Counted from the stretch's first letter, positions 8,185 through 16,590 are shown. The stretch is 64,000 nt of DNA from Lagierella sp. (GCF_029983815.1 NZ_JASBYU010000003.1:1-64000), one strand, 5' to 3'. A program made the numbers and translations. Notes: generated from the letters alone by a model not told the origin.

Positions 8185-8517
8185 TTAGATAGTTATTACT
8201 TGATCTAGATTTGCGTCTTTTAAAAGACCATACAACATTGGGAAACAACCTATATGTGCACCCTTTATTAACTTGTCTTCAATTTCCCTTTCATAAACAC
8301 ATTGATCACAAGCTAAAACAACCATATCTTTTTCTTCAATTAACTTTTGAATTCTAGATCCTAAATCCGTATTGTCTAAAAGCATAAAAGTGTTATCGAA
8401 TACAAAAAACATTCCTACTACTTCTGCAACATGTTCTCCTGCTTCCATCTGAGGGATAATCATATCCCTAAGAATTTTTCTAGAATTACTTGAACTTACT
8501 ACATATGCAACTCTCAT
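8185..8517 (-). CDS. saoD: DsrE-like small cysteine protein (SaoD-like)
   Basis: 110 residues with a DsrE/DsrF-like alpha/beta fold pattern (RVAYVVSS start, VVLACDQC strand-turn). Cysteines are Cys70 and Cys73 (C-D-Q-C) and Cys91 (GAHIGCFPM). DsrE-family proteins carry sulfur on an active-site Cys; a thiol relay or thiophilic-metal role is inferred. Its ATG overlaps the saoL stop (AATGA), so translation is coupled, provided saoL reaches that stop. Named after the NCBI family DsrE-related protein SaoD, as I recall it. Confidence 0.8.
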   Translation of the reverse strand: MRVAYVVSSSNSRKILRDMIIPQMEAGEHVAEVVGMFFVFDNTFMLLDNTDLGSRIQKLIEEKDMVVLACDQCVYEREIEDKLIKGAHIGCFPMLYGLLKDANLDQVITI

Positions 8518-9133
8518 TTTAGCACCTCACTATAAAATATTTTCTTACCTACTTCAAAAGCAACATCTAAGCTCAATCCATAGGTTGTTTCATAATCTAA
8601 ATTATTCTCTTCAAAATAAGTTAACATCTTTTTTTCATCCTGAAAAAATTCATAACATTTCAGCAGGATGCGGACCAGTCTTCAAATTCGTTTAAATTTA
8701 CATGAATACAGTGAATATTTTCAACATTTTTATAGGAGATTTTTCCATCTTCTACTTTTACTACTATAGGTTCTCCAGTAACTGAACATGAAGAATTAAT
8801 CTCTAAGTTTTGCCAAAAAGTAAAATATGATCCTAGAGAATCTATAGCACACATTGAGAAAAACCCTCTTCCATCATCTAAAGTAACTCTATGGGCTGTT
8901 GGAAGAGCTGAAATAGGATATGCAAAGTTAATCATAGTGCCATCCTCATTTAAAACAAATTTTCCCTTTTTCACCAATTCATCAAAACTATTAATTTTAT
9001 TGCATTTATCTACTGGCAAAGGTCCTTCTTCTTCAATCAATAAATTTAATACTTTAATTCTATCTTTCATTTCTTCTGAAGTTAAACTATCTTCATTAGA
9101 TAAAACCCCATTTAATTCTATTGTCCTTTTCAA
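8514..9133 (-). CDS. saoL: MerB-like organomercurial lyase selenoprotein, with apparent -1 frameshift (SaoL-like)
   Basis: Homologue of alkylmercury lyase MerB. The three MerB catalytic residues are present: Cys95 and Asp98 in MCAIDSL, and Cys142 in HCIHVNL, plus Cys116 in SSCSVTGEPI. In the MerB segment after EDW the sequence reads SASC, then in-frame TGA at 8660-8662 (Sec158), then NVMNFF. Related Firmicute proteins, as I recall them, have Cys-Cys here. The zero frame then stops after 13 codons, whereas the -1 frame continues with ~47 codons of MerB-like C-terminus and ends exactly in the saoD start overlap. Total length is then 206 residues, close to MerB's 212. A missing T in the T6 run, or an A-run slip, would explain it; programmed slippage is possible. 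Predicted role: cleavage of carbon-metal bonds. Start is TTG, 3 nt after saoA. Confidence 0.82.
8630..8648 (-). promoter_or_regulatory. Candidate SECIS hairpin for saoL
   Basis: A stem of TTTTTTC pairing with GAAAAAA encloses an AGGAT loop, with GG at nt 23-24 from the U of UGA, close to the fdhF geometry. The same homopolymer runs are where the apparent frameshift lies. Confidence 0.6.
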
Positions 9134-9136
9134 ATC

Positions 9137-9907
9137 TTACTCTAACTCCTCTTTTTTTCTGGTTCCCGCTTCAATAAACTTATTTGAAAGTAGGCCAACA
9201 TATTCCTTAAATTTTTCATCTTTAGGATTTCTTGGATATGGTAAATCTATTTTCTCATTTAGAATAATTTCTCCATAATTTGTTGACATCAATATTACCC
9301 TGTCAGATAGGTAAATTGCTTCACTCACATCGTGGGTAACTATAATAACTGTAAGTTTTTCATTTTTAAAAATTTCCAAGAGTTCATTTTGTAAACTCTG
9401 TCTCATTTCAATATCAAGTGCCCCTAAAGGCTCATCCATAAGTAAAATCTCAGGTTTTACTGCCAAAGCTCTTACTAAAGCAGTCCTTTGCTTCATTCCA
9501 CCAGATATTTTTTGAGGATAATAGTTTCTATACTCTTCAAGTCTAGATATTCTTAAAAGATATTCTAATCGGTCTCTTTGTTTTTCTTTATCCATCTTTG
9601 CTTGTACCATTGGGAAAAGTATATTTTTTTCTACGGTCATCCATGGATAAAGAGCGTAGTTTTGAAACATAAAAGCTTTATCTGGACCAGCTTCAATAAC
9701 GGGCTGGTCATTAAGTAAAACAGATCCCTTATCTTGCTTCTTAAAACCCGCTATTATAGAAAGCATAGTTGTTTTACCACAACCAGAAGGTCCCAGTAAT
9801 GTAACTATTTCTCCTTCTTCTACTTCAAAACTAATATCATTTAACACCAATTTTATTCCATCTGTTTCTTTAAATGCCTTGGATATATTTTTTACTTCTA
9901 GTTTCAA
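9137..9907 (-). CDS. saoA: ABC transporter ATP-binding protein (SaoA-like)
   Basis: About 256 residues of the nitrate/sulfonate/taurine (NrtD/SsuB/TauB) ATPase type: Walker A GPSGCGKT, Q-loop MFQNYALYPWM, signature SGGMKQR (first G of LSGGQ-type), Walker B ILLMDEP, and switch His in VTHDVSEA. It powers import through SaoP. I chose the TTG eight bases after GGAGG; this TTG overlaps the saoP stop (TTGA), giving tight coupling. The longer reading from a TTG at 9922 has no ribosome site. Confidence 0.92.
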   Translation of the reverse strand: MKLEVKNISKAFKETDGIKLVLNDISFEVEEGEIVTLLGPSGCGKTTMLSIIAGFKKQDKGSVLLNDQPVIEAGPDKAFMFQNYALYPWMTVEKNILFPMVQAKMDKEKQRDRLEYLLRISRLEEYRNYYPQKISGGMKQRTALVRALAVKPEILLMDEPLGALDIEMRQSLQNELLEIFKNEKLTVIIVTHDVSEAIYLSDRVILMSTNYGEIILNEKIDLPYPRNPKDEKFKEYVGLLSNKFIEAGTRKKEELE

Positions 9908-10704
9908 TTTATGTACCTCCAACCTGTGAGTCTTCTATTGAGGAGGAGCAAAAATCTATCTAAAATAAATCCAATAAATGCTGATAACATCATAAGCGCC
10001 AATAACCTATTGGTCTGCATCATTGACTGTGCTTGAATCATTTCATATCCAATTCCTGCACTAGTCGCGATGAACTCCGCTCAGATTACGGACATCCAAC
10101 CAGCACCAATTGCAAGCCTTGCTCCAACTAGAATATGAGGTAGAGACGCAGGTACTACAATATTTAAAAATGTACTTGACTTTGAAGCTCCCATACTCTT
10201 TGCAGCATTGTAATAATCCTTATCGATTGAAGCAACCCCTGAGGATGTATTCATAATAACTTGGAAAACTCCATTTAAAGCAATCATAAATAAAGTTGGT
10301 CCATCACCAATTCCCAACCAAATAATTGATAGAGGAACCCAAGCCATCATAGGAATTTGTCTTAATGAATTGACAACACCCCCTAATATACCTTCAAAAA
10401 CCTTAGATAATCCCATAGCCATTCCTATTGGAACCCCTATTATAACTGCGATTAACCATCCTTTTAAGACTCTAGACATGGTAATAGCAATATTGGTCAT
10501 AACCTGTTTACTGGTTACATTCAAATACAATTCTGTAAAAGTCGACTTTGGTGTCGGTAACAGTAGTGGCACTCCTATTTTAGTCGATGCTATTTGCCAC
10601 ACTACTAATAAAACTATGAGGAATATGTACTTATACATTTTTTCCTTAAAGGAATCCGACTCCATCAATTTGCTAAGTTTATTTTTTGTAATTTTACCTT
10701 CCAC
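9904..10704 (-). CDS. saoP: ABC transporter permease with selenocysteine (SaoP-like)
   Basis: Read through TGA at 10081-10083 the protein is 266 residues, the full length of an SsuC/TauC-type permease; stopping there would leave 207 residues and lose the EAA-like cytoplasmic loop end and last helices. TM helices begin at ~25. The context is GAGWMSVI-Sec208-AEFIATSAGIGY. Sec sits where ordinary permeases have Ala in a conserved A-A-E, just before the conserved Glu. Downstream sequence continues in frame as clear permease up to the stop that overlaps saoA. Start is GTG eight bases after GGAGG, overlapping the end of saoB by 40 nt. A selenol in the membrane path could ligate a soft metal (inference). 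Confidence 0.88.
10058..10068 (-). promoter_or_regulatory. Candidate SECIS loop for saoP
   Basis: Short hairpin GCG-ACTAG-TGC (one G-U pair) with a loop G at nt 23 from the U of UGA. It is weak alone, but consistent in position with the other four TGA sites of the locus. Confidence 0.4.
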
Positions 10705-11453
10705 ACACTATTCCTCCTTTCATCTTTTCCATATTTAAACTCGAAAAATTCTGGATTACTTTCTTTATCATATTCATTTACAGTTTCATTAAAAGCTCTA
10801 ATAAAATCCTTAAACTTTTTATCTGTAAGTATCTCTCTATTTGCTATCATGACATTTGAATTATAATCCCTATGGGAAACATTTAAAATTTCACCATCAA
10901 TACTGTCATTTAATTCTGCTATGTCTGTAACAAATCCATCAATCTCTCCTATTTCATAGGCATAGGGAAAACTATGGGGAGACATATATGAAATTTCTGC
11001 CTCTTCATTATAAATTTCTTGAACAAAGGAAGTTAAATACTCTTTATTACTTGTAACTCCAATCCTTTTACCTGTTGAATTCTTTCTAACTAAAATATCA
11101 GAATTCATCGTTATTGGACCAAGCATAACAAAATCCTTATTTGCATCCATAAATTTTTCAGCTGAATCAACGCATACTACAGCTAAATCATAAACATTTG
11201 ATTTCAATGACCATTGAGCTGTTGGTGCTCAACAATCTTGTATATAATAAGGTTCAACATCAAAATTAAATTTCTTTTCTTTCAAAACCTTTTTGATCAA
11301 AGCACCTGCTAAATCATCCCCTACGCCAATCCTTAAAACGTTCCTATCCGTATCCTTTTTCATAGGATTAAAAAAAATTAAGAAGACTATTCCGATTATT
11401 GCAATAGTTAAGATGATGTTTAGTAGAGTTCTTCTATTTTGAAATCTATTCAT
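10665..11453 (-). CDS. saoB: ABC substrate-binding selenoprotein with Cys-Sec motif (SaoB-like)
   Basis: Read through TGA at 11229-11231 this is one 262-residue protein; otherwise it is two fragments in the same frame. An N-terminal membrane anchor (~10-27) lacks a lipobox Cys. The binding fold is NMT1/TauA-like (NVLRIGVGDDLAGALI near the start). The motif YYIQDC74-Sec75-APTAQWSLKS falls at the loop where TauA-like proteins contact ligand. DLAVVCVDSA adds another Cys. A Cys-Sec pair in the cleft suggests direct coordination of a thiophilic metal or organometal. Start ATG is six bases after GAGG and overlaps the end of saoT. The 3' end overlaps saoP. Confidence 0.88.
11204..11217 (-). promoter_or_regulatory. 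Candidate SECIS hairpin for saoB
   Basis: TCAAT/ATTGA stem with a GGTC loop; GGU lies at nt 20-22 from the U of UGA. It resembles the saoC and E. coli fdhF loops. A competing hairpin TTGAGC/GCTCAA spans the UGA itself. Confidence 0.65.
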
Positions 11454-11709
11454 CCAATTCCTCAACTGCCTTAGAAATTTCTTCCTTAATGTTTTTTAAA
11501 CTTAAACGAGTCACCTTTTTAGTCTCGTTGATTATCATAGTACCTTGAAAAACCATACCATACTTTTTCAAAGATTCTACATCCTTTCCCTGTTGATAGA
11601 GAATAACTTCAACTTTGTCACCAAATTCTTTTGCCACACCCTGGACATTTCTCCCAATGGAGTCACAGCTTGTTCATGTGTTAATAAATTCTATGAGTAC
11701 TCTTTTCAA
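11446..11709 (-). CDS. saoT: Thioredoxin-like selenoprotein with U-x-x-C active site (SaoT-like)
   Basis: Read through TGA at 11674-11676 the protein is 87 residues starting MKRVLIEFINT-Sec12-TSC15. Sec-x-x-Cys right after the first beta strand is exactly the thioredoxin/glutaredoxin active-site position. The remainder (KVEVILYQQGK, then YGMVFQGTMIINE with a cis-Pro-like region lacking Pro, then a C-terminal helix) fits a minimal thioredoxin fold. The TTG start follows GGGTG after a 40-nt leader from a good promoter; a start after the TGA (GTG at 11637) would remove the active site. It is first in the operon and probably keeps partner thiols and selenols reduced. Confidence 0.87.
11651..11662 (-). 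promoter_or_regulatory. Candidate SECIS hairpin for saoT
   Basis: CTCC-ATTG-GGAG stem-loop with a loop G at nt 22 from the U of UGA, within the accepted distance for bacterial SECIS elements. Confidence 0.6.
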
Positions 11710-11754
11710 TATTTACACCCTTTTCCTTATATGAGGAAAGATAATCCCTGTTCA

Positions 11755-11782
11755 ATTATATGATAAATTTAGATAAAGTCAA
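11755..11782 (-). promoter_or_regulatory. SigmaA promoter for the saoT operon
   Basis: TTGACT, 16-bp spacer, TATAAT on the minus strand, with expected initiation ~40 nt before the saoT TTG. Unlike the 6072-6103 promoter it has no MerR-like dyad or overlong spacer. Confidence 0.82.
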
Positions 11783-11810
11783 ATAAATATCAAAGACCAA
11801 TTCCTTAAAA

Positions 11811-11861
11811 ATAAAAAAATGAAGAGTTCTATCTTCAATTTATAAAGCTCTACTCTTCATT
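11811..11861 (-). terminator. Terminator of the dusB operon
   Basis: A 10-bp stem (AATGAAGAGT/ACTCTTCATT) with a 24-nt loop overlaps the last dusB codons and is followed by a T-rich tract. It insulates the selenoprotein operon from the housekeeping genes upstream. Confidence 0.85.
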
Positions 11862-12815
11862 TTCTAAATAATCATTCAATATTTTAACAACAGTCTCTTT
11901 CTCATCTACTTTGTTAATTTTATTTTTTATCTCTTTTGAATTTCTAAAGCCCTTTAAATACCAGGCTATATGTTTTCTCATTTCTGTAACGGCAATTTTT
12001 TCGCCTAAATACTTAGACTTAAGTTCTAAATGATACTTTATTAGTTCCACCATTTCTCTTAATGTTGGTTCTTCTATTATTCTACTAAATAAAAAGGGGT
12101 TTTCTAAAGCTCCTCTTGCCAATGCAATGCCATCACAATTTGTTTGTTTAAACATCTTTTCTATATCATCAGCTTGGTATATATCTCCATTTCCAATTAC
12201 AGGAATATCAAGTCTACTCTTTAATTCTCCAATGGCATCCCAATCTGCCTTACCTGAATAAAAGGCTTTTCTAGTTCTTGGGTGTAGGGTTACAAAGGAC
12301 ACACCAAGGTCTTGGCAAATCTTTCCCAGTTCTAAGTAGTTGATATTATCCTCATCCCATCCCAATCTAAATTTAACACTTACAGGTTTTTCACTGTTTG
12401 CTACAACTTTTTCTATTACTCTAGCTGCTAGTTTAAGATCTTTCATAAGGGCGGATCCATCACCATTCTTAACAATCTTAGGGGCAGGACACCCCATATT
12501 TATATCAATCAGATCAAATCTATCATCAGAATTCAAATATTTAGATACTACAGCTCCCATAATATCTGGATCACTTCCAAATATCTGAATTCCTAGTGGC
12601 GATTCATCTCCTCTATCCATTAATTTTTTAGTATTATTATCTTCATAGTAAAGCCCTTTTGCTGAGACCATTTCTGTAAAATTTAACCCTGATCCATTAG
12701 CAGAAACTATCTCTCTAAAAGCCCTATCTGTAATTCCAGCCATAGGAGCCATAAATAAATTATTATCCAGTTTTAACTTTCCAATTTTCATGCTACGCTT
12801 TAAAATTTCTGTCAT
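11850..12815 (-). CDS. dusB: tRNA-dihydrouridine synthase DusB
   Basis: 321 residues. The FMN-binding TIM barrel starts MAPMAGITDRAFRE; the catalytic Cys lies in INMGCPAPKI; RNA- and FMN-phosphate-binding segments include VKFRLGW, IPVIGNGDIY and GIALARGALENP. It reduces uridines in tRNA to dihydrouridine. Last gene of the ftsH-coaX group. The chosen ATG overlaps the end of coaX by 23 nt; an internal ATG at 12791 (MKIGKLK) is possible but has no better ribosome site. Confidence 0.95.
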   Translation of the reverse strand: MTEILKRSMKIGKLKLDNNLFMAPMAGITDRAFREIVSANGSGLNFTEMVSAKGLYYEDNNTKKLMDRGDESPLGIQIFGSDPDIMGAVVSKYLNSDDRFDLIDINMGCPAPKIVKNGDGSALMKDLKLAARVIEKVVANSEKPVSVKFRLGWDEDNINYLELGKICQDLGVSFVTLHPRTRKAFYSGKADWDAIGELKSRLDIPVIGNGDIYQADDIEKMFKQTNCDGIALARGALENPFLFSRIIEEPTLREMVELIKYHLELKSKYLGEKIAVTEMRKHIAWYLKGFRNSKEIKNKINKVDEKETVVKILNDYLENEE

Positions 12816-13572
12816 ATATAAATTTCAAACCTTCCAATGCAAGATTTTTATCAATAATGGTAATATACTTACTATTTTGGGATATCAAACCAGCAAAACC
12901 ACCTGTACCTACAATCTTAACATCTTCACTGTTAAGATTTTGTTCTTCTAGAATTTTCCCAATTAAAAAATCTACCATTCCAATAAAACCATAGACAATT
13001 CCAGATTGCATACTTTCTCTAGTGGAAGCTCCAATTACTTTTTTTGGTTTAATTAAATCTATTTTAGGTAACTTTGCAGTTCCTGTAAATAGAGCTTCTG
13101 TGGATATTTCTATTCCTGGAGCAATAACTCCCCCTCTATATTCTCCATTGGAAGTTATATAGTCAACGGTAATAGCAGTTCCCAAGTCTACAACAATTCC
13201 TGGACCACCATATTTATGATAAGAGCAACTAGCTGTAACAAGTCTATCGGTACCAACTTCTTTTTTATTCTCATATTTATTTTCTATTCCTAAGTCCTTT
13301 GCTTGCGTTACAAGATAGGGCTCTTTGCCTAAATATCTCTTACAAGCCGATTGAATGCATCTTAACATATTAGGCACAACAGAAGACATTACTACATTTT
13401 CCAAGTCATTGATGGTATAATTTCCAAAATCCAAGAAATTTTTTAATTGCAAACCTATTTCGTCAGAAGTTCTACCTAAATCTGTGGCCATATTCCAAGT
13501 GTAACTTAATTTATCCTTTTCAAACACTCCAAACTTCATATGAGTATTTCCTATATCTATCACAAGAAGCAT
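12793..13572 (-). CDS. coaX: Type III pantothenate kinase
   Basis: 259 residues, the usual CoaX length. ASKHA-fold motifs: DIGNTHMKFGVF near the N-terminus, GTDRLV and VDLGTAITVDY mid-protein, GGVIAPGI after it. It phosphorylates pantothenate, the first CoA step; CoaX enzymes are not inhibited by CoA. Located between dusB and a small membrane protein in a run of minus-strand genes from tilS onward. Confidence 0.96.
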   Translation of the reverse strand: MLLVIDIGNTHMKFGVFEKDKLSYTWNMATDLGRTSDEIGLQLKNFLDFGNYTINDLENVVMSSVVPNMLRCIQSACKRYLGKEPYLVTQAKDLGIENKYENKKEVGTDRLVTASCSYHKYGGPGIVVDLGTAITVDYITSNGEYRGGVIAPGIEISTEALFTGTAKLPKIDLIKPKKVIGASTRESMQSGIVYGFIGMVDFLIGKILEEQNLNSEDVKIVGTGGFAGLISQNSKYITIIDKNLALEGLKFIYDRNFKA

Positions 13573-13580
13573 AGTACCTC

Positions 13581-14111
13581 CTATCTAAATTCTTTTATTT
13601 GTCGCAAAGCAAGCACTCCCTTTAAAGAGTGCTTGTTTTCGTAATCTATTTTTTTTCTTTTCTTCTCTTTAATAATTGTCAACACTTCATTCTTATCGTT
13701 AATATTTAACGGGATTATCCTAGTAGGATTTTTCGGAAAATTTGTAAGAATCTCTAAATTCTTAGTCTTTTCGTTGTAACCCCATTTCTTAATATTTTCC
13801 CATCGGGTAAACTTAGTACTATAAAGTATTCCCCCATCATAAATGTAAATCTTCTGATAGGATAGATATGCAAATCCAATTCCAGAAAGAAGGTATACTA
13901 TTCCGAAATAGTCCTTAATGGTTATAGAATATGCTCCTAATAAAATCAACATCCCTGATAAAAAGGCAATTAAAAATCTGGATTGAGGGTTGAAAAACGC
14001 AATTAACTTTCCCTCTACTGCCTTTTTTGCAAATTGCCCATAATATATCTGCCTTAGGACAAAAAGCAAAAGCAATACATATAGCACATTTAAAAATGTC
14101 TTATAATTCAT
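13581..14111 (-). CDS. Membrane protein of unknown function
   Basis: About 176 residues. Two or three hydrophobic segments in the first 85 residues (near 5-20, 45-65 and 70-85) are followed by a short soluble domain and a basic C-terminus (KEKKRKK). I do not recognise a family with confidence; the layout recalls DUF5673/PH-like membrane proteins. I chose the ATG 12 bases after AGGAG (MNYKTF); the upstream ATG directly abuts the ribosome site. It overlaps the ftsH stop. A GC-rich inverted repeat near its 3' end (13608-13632) is within the coding region. Confidence 0.75.
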   Translation of the reverse strand: MNYKTFLNVLYVLLLLFVLRQIYYGQFAKKAVEGKLIAFFNPQSRFLIAFLSGMLILLGAYSITIKDYFGIVYLLSGIGFAYLSYQKIYIYDGGILYSTKFTRWENIKKWGYNEKTKNLEILTNFPKNPTRIIPLNINDKNEVLTIIKEKKRKKIDYENKHSLKGVLALRQIKEFR

Positions 14112-16023
14112 TCTTTTTATCATCTCCTGAAATCTTGTCTTCTATATTTTTATCATGCTTTTGCACTCTTTCCAAAAGCTCAGGAGGAGTTTCTGCAATA
14201 TTTTCTGAGGCATATTTATTAAATACCTCTTCAAATTCTTGAGCGTCTATAGTCTCTTCCTCTAACAAAATCTTGGCCAGTTTATGAAGCAAGTCGATAT
14301 TTTCTTCTAAAAGACTAATGGATTTATTAAAGGCGTCCTTGATTACATCTCTTATCTCTTGATCTATTTCATATGCAACTTGTTCAGAATAATGTTTTGA
14401 CTTACCAAATTCTTTACCTACAAAAACCTCATCTGAATCAGAATCGTACATAATCGGTCCCAATTTATCACTCATTCCAAACTGAGTTATCATAGCCCTA
14501 GCAATTTTAGTAGCTCTTTGAATATCATTAGAAGCACCTGTGGAAATATCATCTAAAACTAGGTGTTCTGCAGATCTTCCTCCTAGAAGGGTAATGATTT
14601 CATGTTTCATTTCGTTTTTTGTCCTATAGGACCTATCTTCTTCTGGTAAAAACGATGTAAATCCACCAGCTCTACCCCTAGGTACAATGGTAATCATATG
14701 AACTGGGTCAGTATCTGGAAGAAGCCTGGAGACAATAGCATGTCCTGCTTCATGATATGCAGTTAGCACTCTCTCTTTTTCTATTACTACAGTAGATTTT
14801 TTCTCTGGACCTGCTACTACTTTAATAGTAGCTTCATCAAAGATTTTAGCAGAAATTTCCTTTTTGTCTTCCCTTGCAGCAAGCAAAGCCGCTTCATTAC
14901 TTAGATTTTCTAAATCTGCTGGAGTAAATCCTGCCGTTGATTTTGCAATTGCCTTTAAATCAACATCCTCTGCTAGTTTTTTATTCTTGGTATGAACCTT
15001 TAATATGGCTTCTCTTTCCCTAACATCAGGAATTCCCACATAGACTCTTCTATCAAATCTTCCTGGTCTAAGAATGGCCGGGTCTAAAATGTCCGGTCTA
15101 TTAGTTGCAGCCATTACAATTATTCCTTCATTTTTTCCAAAACCATCCATCTCAACTAAAAGCTGGTTTAAGGTCTGCTCCCTTTCATCATGTCCTCCGC
15201 CAAGGCCTGCTCCTCTTTTTCTTCCTACAGCGTCGATTTCATCTATAAAAATTATACATGGAGAGTTCTTCTTGGCATCTTTAAACAAATCCCTTACTCT
15301 TGACGCACCAACACCTACATACATCTCCACAAAATCCGAACCTGAAATACTAAAAAATGGCACCTTTGCCTCTCCAGCTACAGCTCTAGAAAGATAGGTC
15401 TTTCCAGTTCCAGGCGGCCCTACTAATAACACACCTTTAGGAATCCTTGCTCCGATTTCAATATATTTTCTAGGATTTTTTAAAAAATCTACAATTTCTT
15501 GTAAATCTTCCTTTTCTTCCTTTAAACCTGCCACATCGTCAAAGGTCACTGGAGAGTCCTTTTTGTAGAGTTTTGCTCTACTCTTCCCAAAATTGGCCAC
15601 AGAGTTACCTCCGCCCTTTTGAATTTGACCAATCATCATATACCAGATTATAAATATTGCCAAGGCGAAAAATCCCACGTTAATAATAGTTGACCAAAAT
15701 TTCCCATTGTCAGCCACAGGTTTACCTTGAAGTTCTATATTTCCTGACTCTACCTTATCTTTAAGATATTCATTATAAAAATTTTCCGAAACATCGTTAG
15801 GTAGATATGTCTGATATTTTACTTCATCTTTTTTAGTGGTAATAATTACCGAATTCCCCTGTCTTACCAATGTCTTTATATCATTATCTTCAATATAGCC
15901 TATCAATTTATTAACAGGTATCTCTTTTGGAGCGATAAATCCTCTTGAAAAGAGAGATACTAAAATTGCTAAAAAAATCAAAGGCCCGAGATAATAAAAA
16001 ATATTACCTGATCTTCTTCTCAA
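14101..16023 (-). CDS. ftsH: ATP-dependent zinc metalloprotease FtsH
   Basis: 640 residues. Two N-terminal membrane helices (~8-27 and ~110-131) flank an extracytoplasmic domain. The AAA+ domain has Walker A GPPGTGKT, Walker B IIFIDEIDAV and the arginine-finger region RPGRFDR. The protease domain has the zinc motif HEAGH. FtsH degrades membrane and regulatory proteins. TTG start, five bases after AGGAGG. Its place after hpt and tilS is the classic Firmicute tilS-hpt-ftsH order. Confidence 0.98.
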   Translation of the reverse strand: MRRRSGNIFYYLGPLIFLAILVSLFSRGFIAPKEIPVNKLIGYIEDNDIKTLVRQGNSVIITTKKDEVKYQTYLPNDVSENFYNEYLKDKVESGNIELQGKPVADNGKFWSTIINVGFFALAIFIIWYMMIGQIQKGGGNSVANFGKSRAKLYKKDSPVTFDDVAGLKEEKEDLQEIVDFLKNPRKYIEIGARIPKGVLLVGPPGTGKTYLSRAVAGEAKVPFFSISGSDFVEMYVGVGASRVRDLFKDAKKNSPCIIFIDEIDAVGRKRGAGLGGGHDEREQTLNQLLVEMDGFGKNEGIIVMAATNRPDILDPAILRPGRFDRRVYVGIPDVREREAILKVHTKNKKLAEDVDLKAIAKSTAGFTPADLENLSNEAALLAAREDKKEISAKIFDEATIKVVAGPEKKSTVVIEKERVLTAYHEAGHAIVSRLLPDTDPVHMITIVPRGRAGGFTSFLPEEDRSYRTKNEMKHEIITLLGGRSAEHLVLDDISTGASNDIQRATKIARAMITQFGMSDKLGPIMYDSDSDEVFVGKEFGKSKHYSEQVAYEIDQEIRDVIKDAFNKSISLLEENIDLLHKLAKILLEEETIDAQEFEEVFNKYASENIAETPPELLERVQKHDKNIEDKISGDDKKNEL

Positions 16024-16032
16024 AACGTCCTC

Positions 16033-16590
16033 CTATTTTGTATAATATTCTTCCTTTAATGCTGCCACAAAAGGTAAATTTCTATGTTGTTGATTATAGT
16101 CTAAACCATATCCTACAATGAACTCATCAGGAATTTCAAAACCTACAAAATCTATTGGAACTTCCACTTTTCTTCTATCTGGCTTATCCAACAAAGTTGC
16201 AACAGCAACAGAAGCTGCACCCCTATCTCTTAAATTCTTAGTTAGGTAGTCTAAAGTTAAACCTGAATCTATAATATCTTCAACAATAAGTACATCTTTG
16301 TCTTTAATATCCTCTTCTAAATCCTTTAATATTCTAACTATACCTGAGGATTTAGAAGCAGTGCCATAACTTGAAACAGCCATAAAGTCCATCTTTGCTT
16401 CCACATCCAAACGGATTATTAAATTGGACATAAAAATAACCGCCCCTCTAAGGATTCCAACTACTAAGAGTTCATTTTTACTATCCTTATATCTTTGGGA
16501 AATCTCTTTAGCCAATTCATCTAATCTATTTTCAATTTCCTCTTCAGAAACTAAAATCTTCTTTATATAGTCAGCGTTTCTATTTATCAT
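16033..16590 (-). CDS. hpt: Hypoxanthine phosphoribosyltransferase
   Basis: 185 residues with the PRPP-binding loop VLIVEDIIDSGLTLDYL and the upstream catalytic-loop region. It salvages hypoxanthine and guanine to IMP and GMP. The ATG overlaps the tilS 3' end, so the genes are coupled. In Firmicutes Hpt also forms a regulatory complex with TilS on the ftsH promoter (known in relatives, not visible here). Confidence 0.96.
   Translation of the reverse strand: MINRNADYIKKILVSEEEIENRLDELAKEISQRYKDSKNELLVVGILRGAVIFMSNLIIRLDVEAKMDFMAVSSYGTASKSSGIVRILKDLEEDIKDKDVLIVEDIIDSGLTLDYLTKNLRDRGAASVAVATLLDKPDRRKVEVPIDFVGFEIPDEFIVGYGLDYNQQHRNLPFVAALKEEYYTK

Noticed and set aside
8521..8660. Gap between saoD and the saoL stop as a non-coding region or separate small gene
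   Set aside because: The -1 frame matches a MerB-like C-terminus and abuts saoD exactly, so it is better read as the end of saoL.
10665..10667. TGA at the end of saoB as a possible sixth Sec codon
   Set aside because: Readthrough would run into the saoP frame region with no homologous sequence, and the preceding residues are not redox-like; it is a normal stop in the overlap with saoP.
13605..13640. Strong inverted repeat that looks like a terminator
   Set aside because: It lies within the coding sequence of the 13581 membrane protein and has no T-run on the coding strand.
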